Positions 1 to 7,731 of a stretch of 64,000 nt of DNA are shown piece by piece. The notes under the pieces were generated by a model. It made no database searches, was not told the DNA's origin, and saw nothing but the letters and a program-made list of their open reading frames with translations. This DNA comes from Sulfitobacter sp. DFL-14 (GTDB lineage: Bacteria; Pseudomonadota; Alphaproteobacteria; Rhodobacterales; Rhodobacteraceae). Where the stretch lies: contig NZ_QBFD01000015.1 of the NCBI RefSeq assembly GCF_003335585.1, positions 722,122 to 786,121 on the forward strand, read 5' to 3'. A program made the position numbers and the translations under genes. The stretch's first letter is position 1, and every line of letters starts with the position of its first letter.

Positions 1-778
1 TGAGCAGGACATCGTATTTTCTGCAGATGCGCTCGATCTCCGGCCAATAGGTGCTGGGCGGGATAACGACGCCGCCAGCGCCCTGGATCGGTTCACCGAT
101 GAAGGCCGCGACCTTCTCGGACCCGAGTTCGAGGATTTTTTCCTCAAGCTCCTGCGCGCGGGCAAGGCCGAATTCTTCCGGCGTCTGGTCGCCGCCTTCT
201 GACCACCAGTCGGGCTGTCCGATGTGGTGGATGCCGGGAATCGGCATGCCGCCCTGTTCGTGAATATAGGTCATGCCACCGAGGCTGCCGGACCCGACCG
301 AAGAGCCGTGGTAGGCGTTCTTGCGGCTGATGATGTGGCTTTTTTCCGGCTGGCCCTTCTGCGCCCAGTAGGTCCGCACCATCCGCAGGTTTGTGTCGTT
401 CGCCTCTGATCCTGATCCGGCGAAGAAGACGTGGTTCAGGTCGCCCGGTGCGAGTTCGGCAAGTTTGCTGGCCAGGGCAATCGCGGGCACATGCGAAGTC
501 TGGAAGAAGGTGTTGTAGTAGGGCAGCTCGTTCATCTGGCGCGCGGCAACCTGGCCCATTTCCGGCCGGCCATAGCCGAGGTTCACACACCACAGGCCCG
601 CCATGGCATCCAGGATCTCATTGCCGTCGCTGTCCGTCAGGTACACGCCGCTGGCCCGCGTAATGATCCGCGCGCCTTTTGCGGCCAGTTCGTCATTGGT
701 TGTGAAAGGGTGCATGTGATGCGCTGCATCCAACGCCTGAAGCTCGGCGGTTGGCAGATGATTGGTGATGGTTGACAT
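1..778 (-). CDS. Class-III (omega) aminotransferase, putrescine/polyamine type, 3' end outside window
   Basis: PLP-dependent aminotransferase of the subgroup that moves the amino group of putrescine or related amines to pyruvate. The 259 codons present begin at an ATG on the minus strand at 778; the C-terminal half, with the PLP-binding lysine, lies beyond base 1. Visible family motifs are LWCVNLGYG near the N-terminus, the phosphate-binding loop FFAGSGSEAND, the aromatic YHGSS segment and GEPIQGAGGV. The gene faces away from a GntR regulator and a polyamine-type ABC transporter, which favours a polyamine substrate. A 22-bp palindrome lies 38 bp upstream of the start codon and is a likely operator. 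Another omega-amine specificity (beta-alanine or GABA) cannot be excluded. Confidence 0.88.
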   Translation of the reverse strand, partial: MSTITNHLPTAELQALDAAHHMHPFTTNDELAAKGARIITRASGVYLTDSDGNEILDAMAGLWCVNLGYGRPEMGQVAARQMNELPYYNTFFQTSHVPAIALASKLAELAPGDLNHVFFAGSGSEANDTNLRMVRTYWAQKGQPEKSHIISRKNAYHGSSVGSGSLGGMTYIHEQGGMPIPGIHHIGQPDWWSEGGDQTPEEFGLARAQELEEKILELGSEKVAAFIGEPIQGAGGVVIPPSTYWPEIERICRKYDVLL

Positions 779-815
779 GGCATGACCCTTTCGGACAGGC
801 GTTTCGGAATGGGAC

Positions 816-837
816 GCAGAATATGATCAAATTCTGC
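816..837. promoter_or_regulatory. Palindromic operator candidate upstream of the aminotransferase
   Basis: A 22-bp inverted repeat centred at 826.5 has arms GCAGAAT and ATTCTGC around a TGATCA core, with only one non-pairing position per side (823/830). It lies between the start of the aminotransferase and the end of the GntR gene. A related element with the same TGATCAAATT core is at 1640-1653, before the transporter operon. The likely ligand is the GntR protein encoded between the two sites. Confidence 0.55.
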
Positions 838-862
838 AGTGTCAATCGAATCAGGGGTAAGT

Positions 863-1552
863 TCAGGCTTCGGCCAGCACGACCCTGATCTGGTGCATGC
901 CCTGATCGACGTCTTCCGCCATGGCTTTTGCAGCGGCTTCGGTGTTGCCATCGGCCAGCGCCATGATCAGGTCCGAATGCTTGTCTGGCAGGCTGGAGGT
1001 GCCGAATCGCCCGCAGACGACACGAAGGGAGGGACCGAATCGGAGCCACAGACGGTCCACGGTGGCCGTCATGATAGGGGCTGCCGCCGCAGAGTAGACT
1101 TGCGAATGAAACCGGTAGTTATGGGTGAGGTAACCGCCGACATCGCCCACGTCTATCGCGGAATTCAAATCCGAATCGCAGGATCTCAGCCGGTCCAGGC
1201 ACTCAGGGGTCATGCGCTGCGCCGCCCGCCGTGTCAGTTCCGGTTCCAGCGTTCTGCGCATGAAATGCAGTTGATCCAGGCAATCCGCTGTCAGGCCGGG
1301 GACCGTAACGCGGCGGTTTCCTTGATGGATCAGCGCCCCTTCCGCGATCAGGCGACGCAGTGCTTCGCGCACCGGTGTCATGCCGGCACCGAGCGTTTCA
1401 ATCAATCCCTGGATTGTCACGGCCTGCCCGGGAACGAGGTCTCCGAACAGAATCATCACACGCAACTGCTCGTAAACCTGCTGATGTGCAGGGATTTTTG
1501 CCGCATCGTCGGCTCGAAACGGATTTCCGTGCGCGAACATCTCAGTTTTCAT
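863..1552 (-). CDS. GntR/FadR-family transcriptional regulator (FCD domain)
   Basis: DNA-binding regulator of 229 residues. The N-terminal winged helix (about residues 22-86) contains LGAGMTPVREALRRL, typical of the GntR recognition helix. An all-helical FCD effector domain follows, with the usual acidic and histidine ligand positions (HNYRFH, LPDKHSDL). The ATG at 1552 was chosen because an AAGG lies 10 nt upstream and the following residues match the family start; an in-frame ATG at 1615 would add 21 unlikely residues. The gene lies between the aminotransferase and the ABC operon, with a palindrome at each end of it, so it probably senses a polyamine or a metabolite of it and controls both units. 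Confidence 0.88.
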   Translation of the reverse strand: MKTEMFAHGNPFRADDAAKIPAHQQVYEQLRVMILFGDLVPGQAVTIQGLIETLGAGMTPVREALRRLIAEGALIHQGNRRVTVPGLTADCLDQLHFMRRTLEPELTRRAAQRMTPECLDRLRSCDSDLNSAIDVGDVGGYLTHNYRFHSQVYSAAAAPIMTATVDRLWLRFGPSLRVVCGRFGTSSLPDKHSDLIMALADGNTEAAAKAMAEDVDQGMHQIRVVLAEA

Positions 1553-1639
1553 TCTCAGCGCCTTTTTTTTGTCCAGCGTCAGCACCTTGCACCAAGATGC
1601 AGTGCATGAAAGCATATCTTATATTGCCCGATGAGGCAA

Positions 1640-1653
1640 AACTTGATCAAATT
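1640..1653. promoter_or_regulatory. Second operator-like palindrome before the transporter operon
   Basis: A 14-bp near-palindrome, AAcTTGATCAAaTT, centred at 1646.5, lies 44 bp upstream of the binding-protein start codon. It shares the TGATCAAATTC string with the 816-837 site. The placement fits repression of the transporter operon by the adjacent GntR protein. Confidence 0.45.
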
Positions 1654-1696
1654 CAATAGAAGCCGGGACCAACCCGGTATCAGATGGGAGAGCCAA

Positions 1697-2782
1697 ATGA
1701 AGAAATCTATCATTGGCGGCATTGCTGCCGCCGCCGTCATGGCAACAAGTGCCTTTGCCGAGGAGGTCCGGGTTTATAACTGGTCCGACTACATTGATGA
1801 GAGCCTGCTGGAGAAATTCAGAACCGAGACCGGGATCGACCTGATCTACGACGTGTTCGACAGCAATGAAGTGCTGGAGACAAAAATGCTGGCCGGCGGG
1901 TCCGGGTATGATGTGGTTGTGCCGTCGGGTACTTTCCTGCAGCGGCAGATCACTGCGGGCGCGTTCCAGAAACTGGACATGGCCAAACTGCCCAACAACG
2001 GCAACCTTTGGGATGTGATCGAAGACCGGCTGAAAAAATACGACCCCGAGAACGAATATGCCATCAACTACATGTGGGGCACCACCGGCATCGGCGTGAA
2101 CGTGAACAAGGTCAAGGAAGTGCTGGGCGATGATGCACCGGTGGATTCCCTCGCCTTGGTCTTCGATCCGGCGAATATGGAAAAGCTGGCCACCTGTGGC
2201 GTGCATTTCCTTGATGCCCCGGCAGAGATGATCCCAGCGGCGCTGGCGTATCTGGGCGAAAATCCTGACGCGCAGGACGTCGAGACCATCGAAAAGGCAG
2301 AGCCTGTGCTGACGGCAATCGCGCCTTACGTGCAGAAATTCCACAGTTCGGAATACATCAACGCGCTGGCCAACGGTGATATCTGTGTCGCTTTCGGCTG
2401 GTCCGGTGACATCCTGCAGGCGCGCGACCGTGCCGCAGAGGCCGACAATGGCGTCGAAATCGCCTACAACGCACCCTCTGAAGGGGCGCTGATGTGGTTC
2501 GACAACATGGCAATCCCGGTCGATGCGCCAAACCCGGATGCCGCTCATAAGTTCATCAACTTCATCCTTGATGCGCAAAACATGGCGGCGGCATCGAACT
2601 ATGTCTACTACGCCAACGGCAACAAGGCGTCTCAGGAGTTTCTGGAGGAAGACGTGATTGGCGATCCGGCGATCTATCCCAATGAGACGACGCTGGAAAA
2701 ACTCTACACCACGTCGCCCTATGGGCCGAAGGTGCAGCGGACGGTGACCCGTATGTGGACCAAGATCAAGTCAGGAACCTGA
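1697..2782 (+). CDS. Periplasmic polyamine (putrescine/spermidine)-binding protein
   Basis: Solute-binding component of a PotFGHI-type ABC importer, 361 residues. A Sec signal peptide (MKKSIIGGIAAAAVMATSAFA) is followed by the mature start EEVRVYNWSDYID, a hallmark of PotD/PotF proteins; later KNPDAAHKF-like and QRTVTRMWTKIK segments also match. The ATG at 1697 is preceded by GGGAG 8 nt upstream; an earlier in-frame ATG at 1631 would place 22 non-signal residues in front and is rejected. First gene of an operon with the ATPase, two permeases and an FAD oxidase. A hairpin after the stop codon probably trims read-through so that this protein is made in excess. Confidence 0.92.
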   Translation: MKKSIIGGIAAAAVMATSAFAEEVRVYNWSDYIDESLLEKFRTETGIDLIYDVFDSNEVLETKMLAGGSGYDVVVPSGTFLQRQITAGAFQKLDMAKLPNNGNLWDVIEDRLKKYDPENEYAINYMWGTTGIGVNVNKVKEVLGDDAPVDSLALVFDPANMEKLATCGVHFLDAPAEMIPAALAYLGENPDAQDVETIEKAEPVLTAIAPYVQKFHSSEYINALANGDICVAFGWSGDILQARDRAAEADNGVEIAYNAPSEGALMWFDNMAIPVDAPNPDAAHKFINFILDAQNMAAASNYVYYANGNKASQEFLEEDVIGDPAIYPNETTLEKLYTTSPYGPKVQRTVTRMWTKIKSGT

Positions 2783-2793
2783 CCCGATCCTGC

Positions 2794-2822
2794 GGCGAGG
2801 CCTGATGGCCTCGCCCTTTTTT
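2794..2822 (+). terminator. Intercistronic terminator/attenuator hairpin
   Basis: A perfect 9-bp stem GGCGAGGCC / GGCCTCGCC with a TGAT loop is followed by C and six T residues. It sits between the binding-protein and ATPase genes. Partial termination here is a common way to express the binding protein above the membrane components. Confidence 0.8.
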
Positions 2823-2854
2823 CATCGCCAGTGGCACCCCAAGGATGAACTAAA

Positions 2855-3982
2855 TTGACCCAAACTGTATTTGCCCCCTGGGATGATCCGAATCAAAAGC
2901 CGTTGATCCGGTTCCAGAACGTGACCAAGCGATTTGGCGAATTCGTCGCGATTGACAACCTGACGCTGGATATCTTCGAGAAAGAGTTCTTTGCCCTGCT
3001 TGGGCCCTCCGGATGCGGCAAGACGACGATGATGCGCATGCTTGCGGGGTTCGAAACAGTCAGCGACGGCCGCATCGAATTGTCCGGCAAGGACATCGGC
3101 CATGTGCCCCCCAACAAACGCGCCGTGAACATGATGTTCCAGTCCTATGCCCTGTTCCCGCATCTGTCGGTTTGGGACAATATCGCCTTTGGCTTGCGCC
3201 GTGATCGCAAGAGCAAGTCAGAGATCGACGCGCGGGTCGATGAAATGCTGAAGCTGACGCGTCTGGAAAAGTTCGGCCGCCGCAAACCGCATCAGATTTC
3301 CGGCGGCCAGCGGCAGCGCGTGGCGCTGGCGCGGTCCCTGGCCAAGGCGCCGAAACTGTTGCTGCTGGATGAACCGTTGGGCGCGCTGGACAAGAAGCTG
3401 CGACAGGATACCCAGTTCGAACTGATGGATATTCAGGAAAGCACCGGGACCACTTTCGTAATCGTGACCCACGATCAGGAAGAAGCGATGACCGTCGCAT
3501 CCCGCGTCGCGGTCATGGACGAGGGGCGGATCATTCAGGTCGCGACCCCTGCCAACATCTATGAATACCCCAATTCGGTCTATGTGGCGGATTTCATCGG
3601 TGACGTGAACATCATCGACGCGACAGCAACCCCGACGGGTGAGAATACCTATGCCCTGAACTGGATCGACGGTCAGCCGCCGATCACCGCCGAAACCAAG
3701 ACCACCTTCAGTGCGGGCCAGCAGGCGCATCTGGCAATCCGGCCGGAGAAGATCCGCATTTCGACGGAAAGGCCCGATGAAGCAGCCAATGCGCTGCAGG
3801 GAAAGGTGCTGGATATCGCCTATCTGGGCAACCTCAGCACCTATCACGTGCAGCTGCCCGGTGGTCAGGTGATCAAGGCGCAGACAGCAAACACCCGCCG
3901 CATCGCGCGTCGTGACATCACCTGGGAAGACCCGGTCTGGATTTCATGGAGCGCCACCGCCGGCGTTCTGTTGGAGCATTGA
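2855..3982 (+). CDS. ABC transporter ATP-binding protein, PotA/PotG type
   Basis: Cytoplasmic ATPase of the polyamine importer, 375 residues. Walker A GPSGCGKTT is at residues 50-58, followed by a Q-loop (FQSYALFPHLSV), signature ISGGQRQRVALAR, Walker B LLLLDEPLGALD and an intact H-loop histidine in VTHDQEEA. The C-terminal third is a TOBE-type regulatory domain. Start is a TTG at 2855 with AAGGA about 10 nt upstream. It is followed 2 nt later by the first permease. All catalytic motifs are intact, in contrast to the chimeric ATPase at 48163. Confidence 0.93.
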   Translation: MTQTVFAPWDDPNQKPLIRFQNVTKRFGEFVAIDNLTLDIFEKEFFALLGPSGCGKTTMMRMLAGFETVSDGRIELSGKDIGHVPPNKRAVNMMFQSYALFPHLSVWDNIAFGLRRDRKSKSEIDARVDEMLKLTRLEKFGRRKPHQISGGQRQRVALARSLAKAPKLLLLDEPLGALDKKLRQDTQFELMDIQESTGTTFVIVTHDQEEAMTVASRVAVMDEGRIIQVATPANIYEYPNSVYVADFIGDVNIIDATATPTGENTYALNWIDGQPPITAETKTTFSAGQQAHLAIRPEKIRISTERPDEAANALQGKVLDIAYLGNLSTYHVQLPGGQVIKAQTANTRRIARRDITWEDPVWISWSATAGVLLEH

Positions 3983-3984
3983 AC

Positions 3985-4860
3985 ATGCGCCGCTTTGCCC
4001 TGATCGCTGTTCCCTACGTTTGGTTGCTGGCGCTCTTCCTCGTTCCGTTCATCATCGTCTTCAAGATTTCGCTGTCGGACCTCGCGCTGGCGATCCCGCC
4101 CTATACCCCCACCATGCGGGACGGGATCGGCGATATGTTCGCCGCCTTCGATTTCGAGAATTTCGTCTTTCTGACGGAAGATGATCTGTACTGGAAAGCC
4201 TACCTCAGCTCCCTGCGTATCGCGCTCATCTCAACCTTCATGACCTTGCTGGTGGGCTATCCCATTGCCTATGGCATGGCAAAGGCACCCGACGAATGGC
4301 GGGCGACACTGATGATGCTGGTGATCCTGCCGTTCTGGACCTCTTTCCTGATCCGGGTCTACGCCTGGATGGGTATCCTCAGCAACGAAGGTCTGCTGAA
4401 CCAGTTCCTGCTCTGGCTTGGGTTGATCAATGAACCGCTGGTGATCCTGAACACGAATATGGCCGTCTATATCGGTATCATCTACACCTATCTGCCCTTC
4501 ATGATCCTGCCGATCTATGCGGCGCTCGACCGGTTGGACGAGTCCCTGAACGAGGCGGCCGAGGATTTGGGGTGCTCGCGGATGCAGGCGTTCTGGCTGG
4601 TAACGATTCCGTTGTCGAAAAACGGGATCATCGCGGGATCGTTTCTGGTGTTCATCCCGGCGCTGGGTGAATTCGTGATCCCGTCGCTGCTGGGTGGATC
4701 CGGCACGCTGATGATCGGCAAGATCTTGTGGGAAGAGTTCTTCAACAACCGGGACTGGCCGGTCGCTTCTGCCGTGGCGGTTGTTCTGCTGTTGATCCTT
4801 GTCATCCCCATCGTGCTGTTTCAGCGCAACCAGCAGAAACAGGCGGAGGCAGAGCAATGA
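3985..4860 (+). CDS. ABC transporter permease, PotB/PotH type
   Basis: Inner-membrane permease of 291 residues with about six hydrophobic segments. The cytoplasmic EAA loop that docks to the ATPase reads EAAEDLGCSRMQAFWLVTIP. Start is the ATG at 3985, two bases after the ATPase stop, with GGAG 8 nt upstream inside the preceding coding end. The stop overlaps the next permease start as ATGA. Confidence 0.92.
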   Translation: MRRFALIAVPYVWLLALFLVPFIIVFKISLSDLALAIPPYTPTMRDGIGDMFAAFDFENFVFLTEDDLYWKAYLSSLRIALISTFMTLLVGYPIAYGMAKAPDEWRATLMMLVILPFWTSFLIRVYAWMGILSNEGLLNQFLLWLGLINEPLVILNTNMAVYIGIIYTYLPFMILPIYAALDRLDESLNEAAEDLGCSRMQAFWLVTIPLSKNGIIAGSFLVFIPALGEFVIPSLLGGSGTLMIGKILWEEFFNNRDWPVASAVAVVLLLILVIPIVLFQRNQQKQAEAEQ

Positions 4861-5678
4861 AGCGGATGTCGTGGTTCAATGTCACCTCGCTGACCCTGGG
4901 GTTCGCGTTTCTGTACCTGCCGATGATCATCCTCGTGATCTACAGCTTCAATGCCTCCAAGCTGGTGACGGTCTGGGCGGGGTTTTCAACCCGGTGGTAT
5001 GGCGAGCTTGTCCAGAACGACGCATTTCTGGATGCGGCATGGGTCACCATCAAGGTTGCCGTAATGTCTTCGACCCTTGCCACCGTGCTTGGCACCATGG
5101 CCGCCTATGTGCTGGTGCGTGGCGGGCGCTTTCTGGGGCGCACCCTGTTTTCCGGCATGATCTATGCACCGCTGGTCATGCCCGAGGTCATCACCGGCCT
5201 GTCGCTGTTGCTATTGTTCATCGGCATCGGGCTCGACCGCGGGGTTCTGACCATCGTGCTGGCGCATACGACGTTTTCGATGTGCTATGTCTCTGTTGTG
5301 GTCTCCTCACGGCTGGTCACCTTCGACCGGTCGCTGGAGGAAGCGGCACTTGATCTGGGCTGCTCCGGCTGGGATGCCTTTCGTCTGGTCACCCTGCCGA
5401 TCATCGCACCTGCCGTGATCTCGGGATGGTTGCTGGCCTTTACCCTGTCGCTTGATGACCTGGTTATCGCATCCTTCACCTCCGGGCCATCTGCCACGAC
5501 GCTGCCGATCAAGATTTTCTCGGCCGTGCGGCTTGGCGTTTCGCCCGAGATCAATGCCCTGTCCACGATCATGATCGCGATCGTTACGGTCGGCGTGATC
5601 ACGGCGTCGCTTGTCACCAAACGCAATGCCGTCCGGGCCGAGGCCGATACCCGTGCGGCGGAACGCGCCCAGGCATGA
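4857..5678 (+). CDS. ABC transporter permease, PotC/PotI type
   Basis: Second permease of the importer, 273 residues. It opens with MKRMSWFNVTSLTLGFAFLY, has about six membrane segments, and its EAA loop is EEAALDLGCSGWDAFRLVTLP. It starts in a 4-bp ATGA overlap with the first permease and ends in another ATGA overlap with the FAD oxidase, so transport and catabolism are translationally coupled. Confidence 0.92.
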   Translation: MKRMSWFNVTSLTLGFAFLYLPMIILVIYSFNASKLVTVWAGFSTRWYGELVQNDAFLDAAWVTIKVAVMSSTLATVLGTMAAYVLVRGGRFLGRTLFSGMIYAPLVMPEVITGLSLLLLFIGIGLDRGVLTIVLAHTTFSMCYVSVVVSSRLVTFDRSLEEAALDLGCSGWDAFRLVTLPIIAPAVISGWLLAFTLSLDDLVIASFTSGPSATTLPIKIFSAVRLGVSPEINALSTIMIAIVTVGVITASLVTKRNAVRAEADTRAAERAQA

Positions 5679-7003
5679 AGCGCATCTACGGCGACTTTGC
5701 CTATTCCGATGCGCCCAGGCAGGGGTGTTGGTGGGATCAAACCTGCGACATTCCTGATCGACCGGCGCTGTCCGGCGAACACCGCTGCAACGTTGCGATT
5801 GTCGGTGGTGGCTTCACCGGCATTTCCGCAGCTTTGCATCTGGCCGAATCCGGTGTCAGCGCCACGGTACTGGAAGGCCGTTATGTCGGCTGGGGGGCCT
5901 CGGGGCGGAACGGCGGATTCTGCTGCCTTGGCGGGGGCATGCTGGACAATGCGGCACTGGAGAAACGCTTTGGCCGGGAGGGCCGCGTGGCCTGGCGCGA
6001 AACGGAAATGGCCGCGATCCATCTGGTCGAGGGGCTGTTGGGGCGGCACGCGATAGATGTGGGCCGCCATTCCAATGGTGAAACGCAATTGGCGCATCGG
6101 CCCAAAGACTTTGACGCGATGCGGGATGACGTCGCGTATTATGCAGAGAGTTATGGCGTGGAGGCGCGCCTGACCCGGCCAGAGGATCTGCTGGCCGAAG
6201 GCATGAATGCGGGTTTCCACGGGGCCATCACCGTGCCCATCGGTTTTGGCCTGAACCCGCGCAAATACATCACGGGCCTGGCCGCCGCCGCCGAAGCGGC
6301 GGGTGCGCATATCCATCACGACACGCCGGTCACCACAATTACGCGGCAAGGGTCCGGTTTTGCCCTGCAGACACCGGCGGGCCGGGTGCTTGCCGATCGT
6401 GTGATCATCGGCACAAACGGGTATTCTTCCGAAGATTTGCCGGACTGGTTGGCGGCACGCTACATGCCGACCCAATCCAGCGTCATCGTCACCCGCCCCC
6501 TCACGCAGAGTGAACTGGACGCCCAGGGCTGGACCAGCGGGCAGGCTTCTTATGACACCCGCCATTTGCTGCATTATTTCCGCCTGATGCCGGACAACCG
6601 AATGCTGTTTGGCGTGCGCGGCGGCCTGTTGGCCAACGCCGGATCGGAAAAGCGGGCGCTGCAACGGGCGCGGGCGGATTTCGACCGCATGTTCCCGGCG
6701 TGGCGTGACGTGGAAACACCTTTCAACTGGTCGGGCATGGTATGTATTGCCCGGGACAGGATGCCTTTTGTTGGCCAGGTGCCCGATCAGCCGGGATTGT
6801 TTGCGAGCCTTTGCTACCATGGAAACGGTGTGGCGATGGCAAGCTATTCGGGGGCGGTGCTGGCCGACGCGGTTCAGGACAAGGTGCCGCAACACCCCTA
6901 TCCCGAAGCCATGCAGCGCCCGCTGGCAAAGTTCGAACTGGGCAGGTTCCGTCGTGCCATCATGCCCTTCGCCTACCTCGGTTTCAGCCTTTCCGACTTG
7001 TAG
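5675..7003 (+). CDS. FAD-dependent oxidoreductase, PuuB/OrdL-like amine oxidase
   Basis: DAO-family flavoprotein of 442 residues. The N-terminal Rossmann FAD motif is VAIVGGGFTGISAALHLAE, followed by GWGASGRNGGF, characteristic of the PuuB/OrdL group that oxidises gamma-glutamylputrescine or similar amines. The C-terminal FAD-contacting segment SLCYHGNGVAMASYSG is also present. It is coupled to the permease by an ATGA overlap. Its last 20 bp overlap the 3' end of flgD on the other strand. No gamma-glutamylputrescine synthetase is in the window, so the substrate may be a free or otherwise modified polyamine. Confidence 0.88.
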   Translation: MKRIYGDFAYSDAPRQGCWWDQTCDIPDRPALSGEHRCNVAIVGGGFTGISAALHLAESGVSATVLEGRYVGWGASGRNGGFCCLGGGMLDNAALEKRFGREGRVAWRETEMAAIHLVEGLLGRHAIDVGRHSNGETQLAHRPKDFDAMRDDVAYYAESYGVEARLTRPEDLLAEGMNAGFHGAITVPIGFGLNPRKYITGLAAAAEAAGAHIHHDTPVTTITRQGSGFALQTPAGRVLADRVIIGTNGYSSEDLPDWLAARYMPTQSSVIVTRPLTQSELDAQGWTSGQASYDTRHLLHYFRLMPDNRMLFGVRGGLLANAGSEKRALQRARADFDRMFPAWRDVETPFNWSGMVCIARDRMPFVGQVPDQPGLFASLCYHGNGVAMASYSGAVLADAVQDKVPQHPYPEAMQRPLAKFELGRFRRAIMPFAYLGFSLSDL

Positions 7004-7718
7004 TTCCGGCTGATGACCCGCCTGCGCTTGAACCTGTCGCTGGGCTGCTGCCGGCCGGTTCCCGCAGACCGCTGACGGCGCTGGCCAGAACGGCGGCGCC
7101 CCCTTCCAGGATCAGGACGGTCTGGCCGTCCTGCACACGCGCCTCCGTGATCCGGCCATATGTCGCGACCGGGTCGGTCAGAACCACTTCACCATCTGCG
7201 CGGCTTTCGATTTCGAAACTGTAAAGGCCCTGGGCGAATGGCGTACCATCCTCCGTGACACCGGCCCATTCGACCGGTTCTGCCGAAACCGGAATTGACA
7301 TGCGCTGTACCTCCGTCCCGGTTTCATCATAAACGACAAGAAATACTTCGTCAGAGATGGCGGCGGGGTTGGGATTGATCGTGATCGGGCTGCCGTCGAA
7401 ATAGGCGGGCGCGGTGCTGAGCGCTTCCATCCCGATCCACCCTGCCATTTGTGCCATGCCGCCGGAGCCGAGTTGAGCGGTCAGCGCAGTCAGAAGATCA
7501 TTGGACAGCACCTGCTGTTCCACCATCGAGAATTGCGCAAGCTGGGCGGCATATTCGGAAGAATCTATCGGTTCCAGAGGGTCCTGAAACCGGGCCTGGG
7601 CGGTCAACATCTTCAGAAACGTCGCGAAGTCGGAGGACAGGACGGCATTGGACCCGGTCGAGGCGCCATGGCCTGGGCCGGCGGTGTGACCTGCAACATT
7701 TGCTGTGGGTGAGATCAA
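6984..7718 (-). CDS. flgD: Flagellar hook-capping scaffold protein FlgD
   Basis: FlgD caps the growing hook so that FlgE subunits assemble; 244 residues. The conserved N-terminal segment FATFLKMLTAQARFQDPLEP and the QLAQFSMVEQQ helix are present, followed by the Ig-like half and a Ser/Gly-rich tail. A TTG start at 7718 was chosen: AGGAG lies 8 nt upstream, directly after the fliK stop. A longer frame extending to 7898 would run back into fliK. The 3' end overlaps the FAD oxidase gene tail-to-tail by 20 bp. Confidence 0.88.
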   Translation of the reverse strand: MISPTANVAGHTAGPGHGASTGSNAVLSSDFATFLKMLTAQARFQDPLEPIDSSEYAAQLAQFSMVEQQVLSNDLLTALTAQLGSGGMAQMAGWIGMEALSTAPAYFDGSPITINPNPAAISDEVFLVVYDETGTEVQRMSIPVSAEPVEWAGVTEDGTPFAQGLYSFEIESRADGEVVLTDPVATYGRITEARVQDGQTVLILEGGAAVLASAVSGLREPAGSSPATGSSAGGSSAGTTSRKG

Positions 7719-7731
7719 TGTTCTTCTCCTG

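Noticed and set aside
1619..2578. 319-codon minus-strand frame
   Set aside because: Antisense to the polyamine-binding protein, which has a signal peptide and family motifs.
5285..6895. 536-codon open frame on the minus strand
   Set aside because: Antisense to the second permease and FAD oxidase; composition typical of a GC-rich shadow frame.
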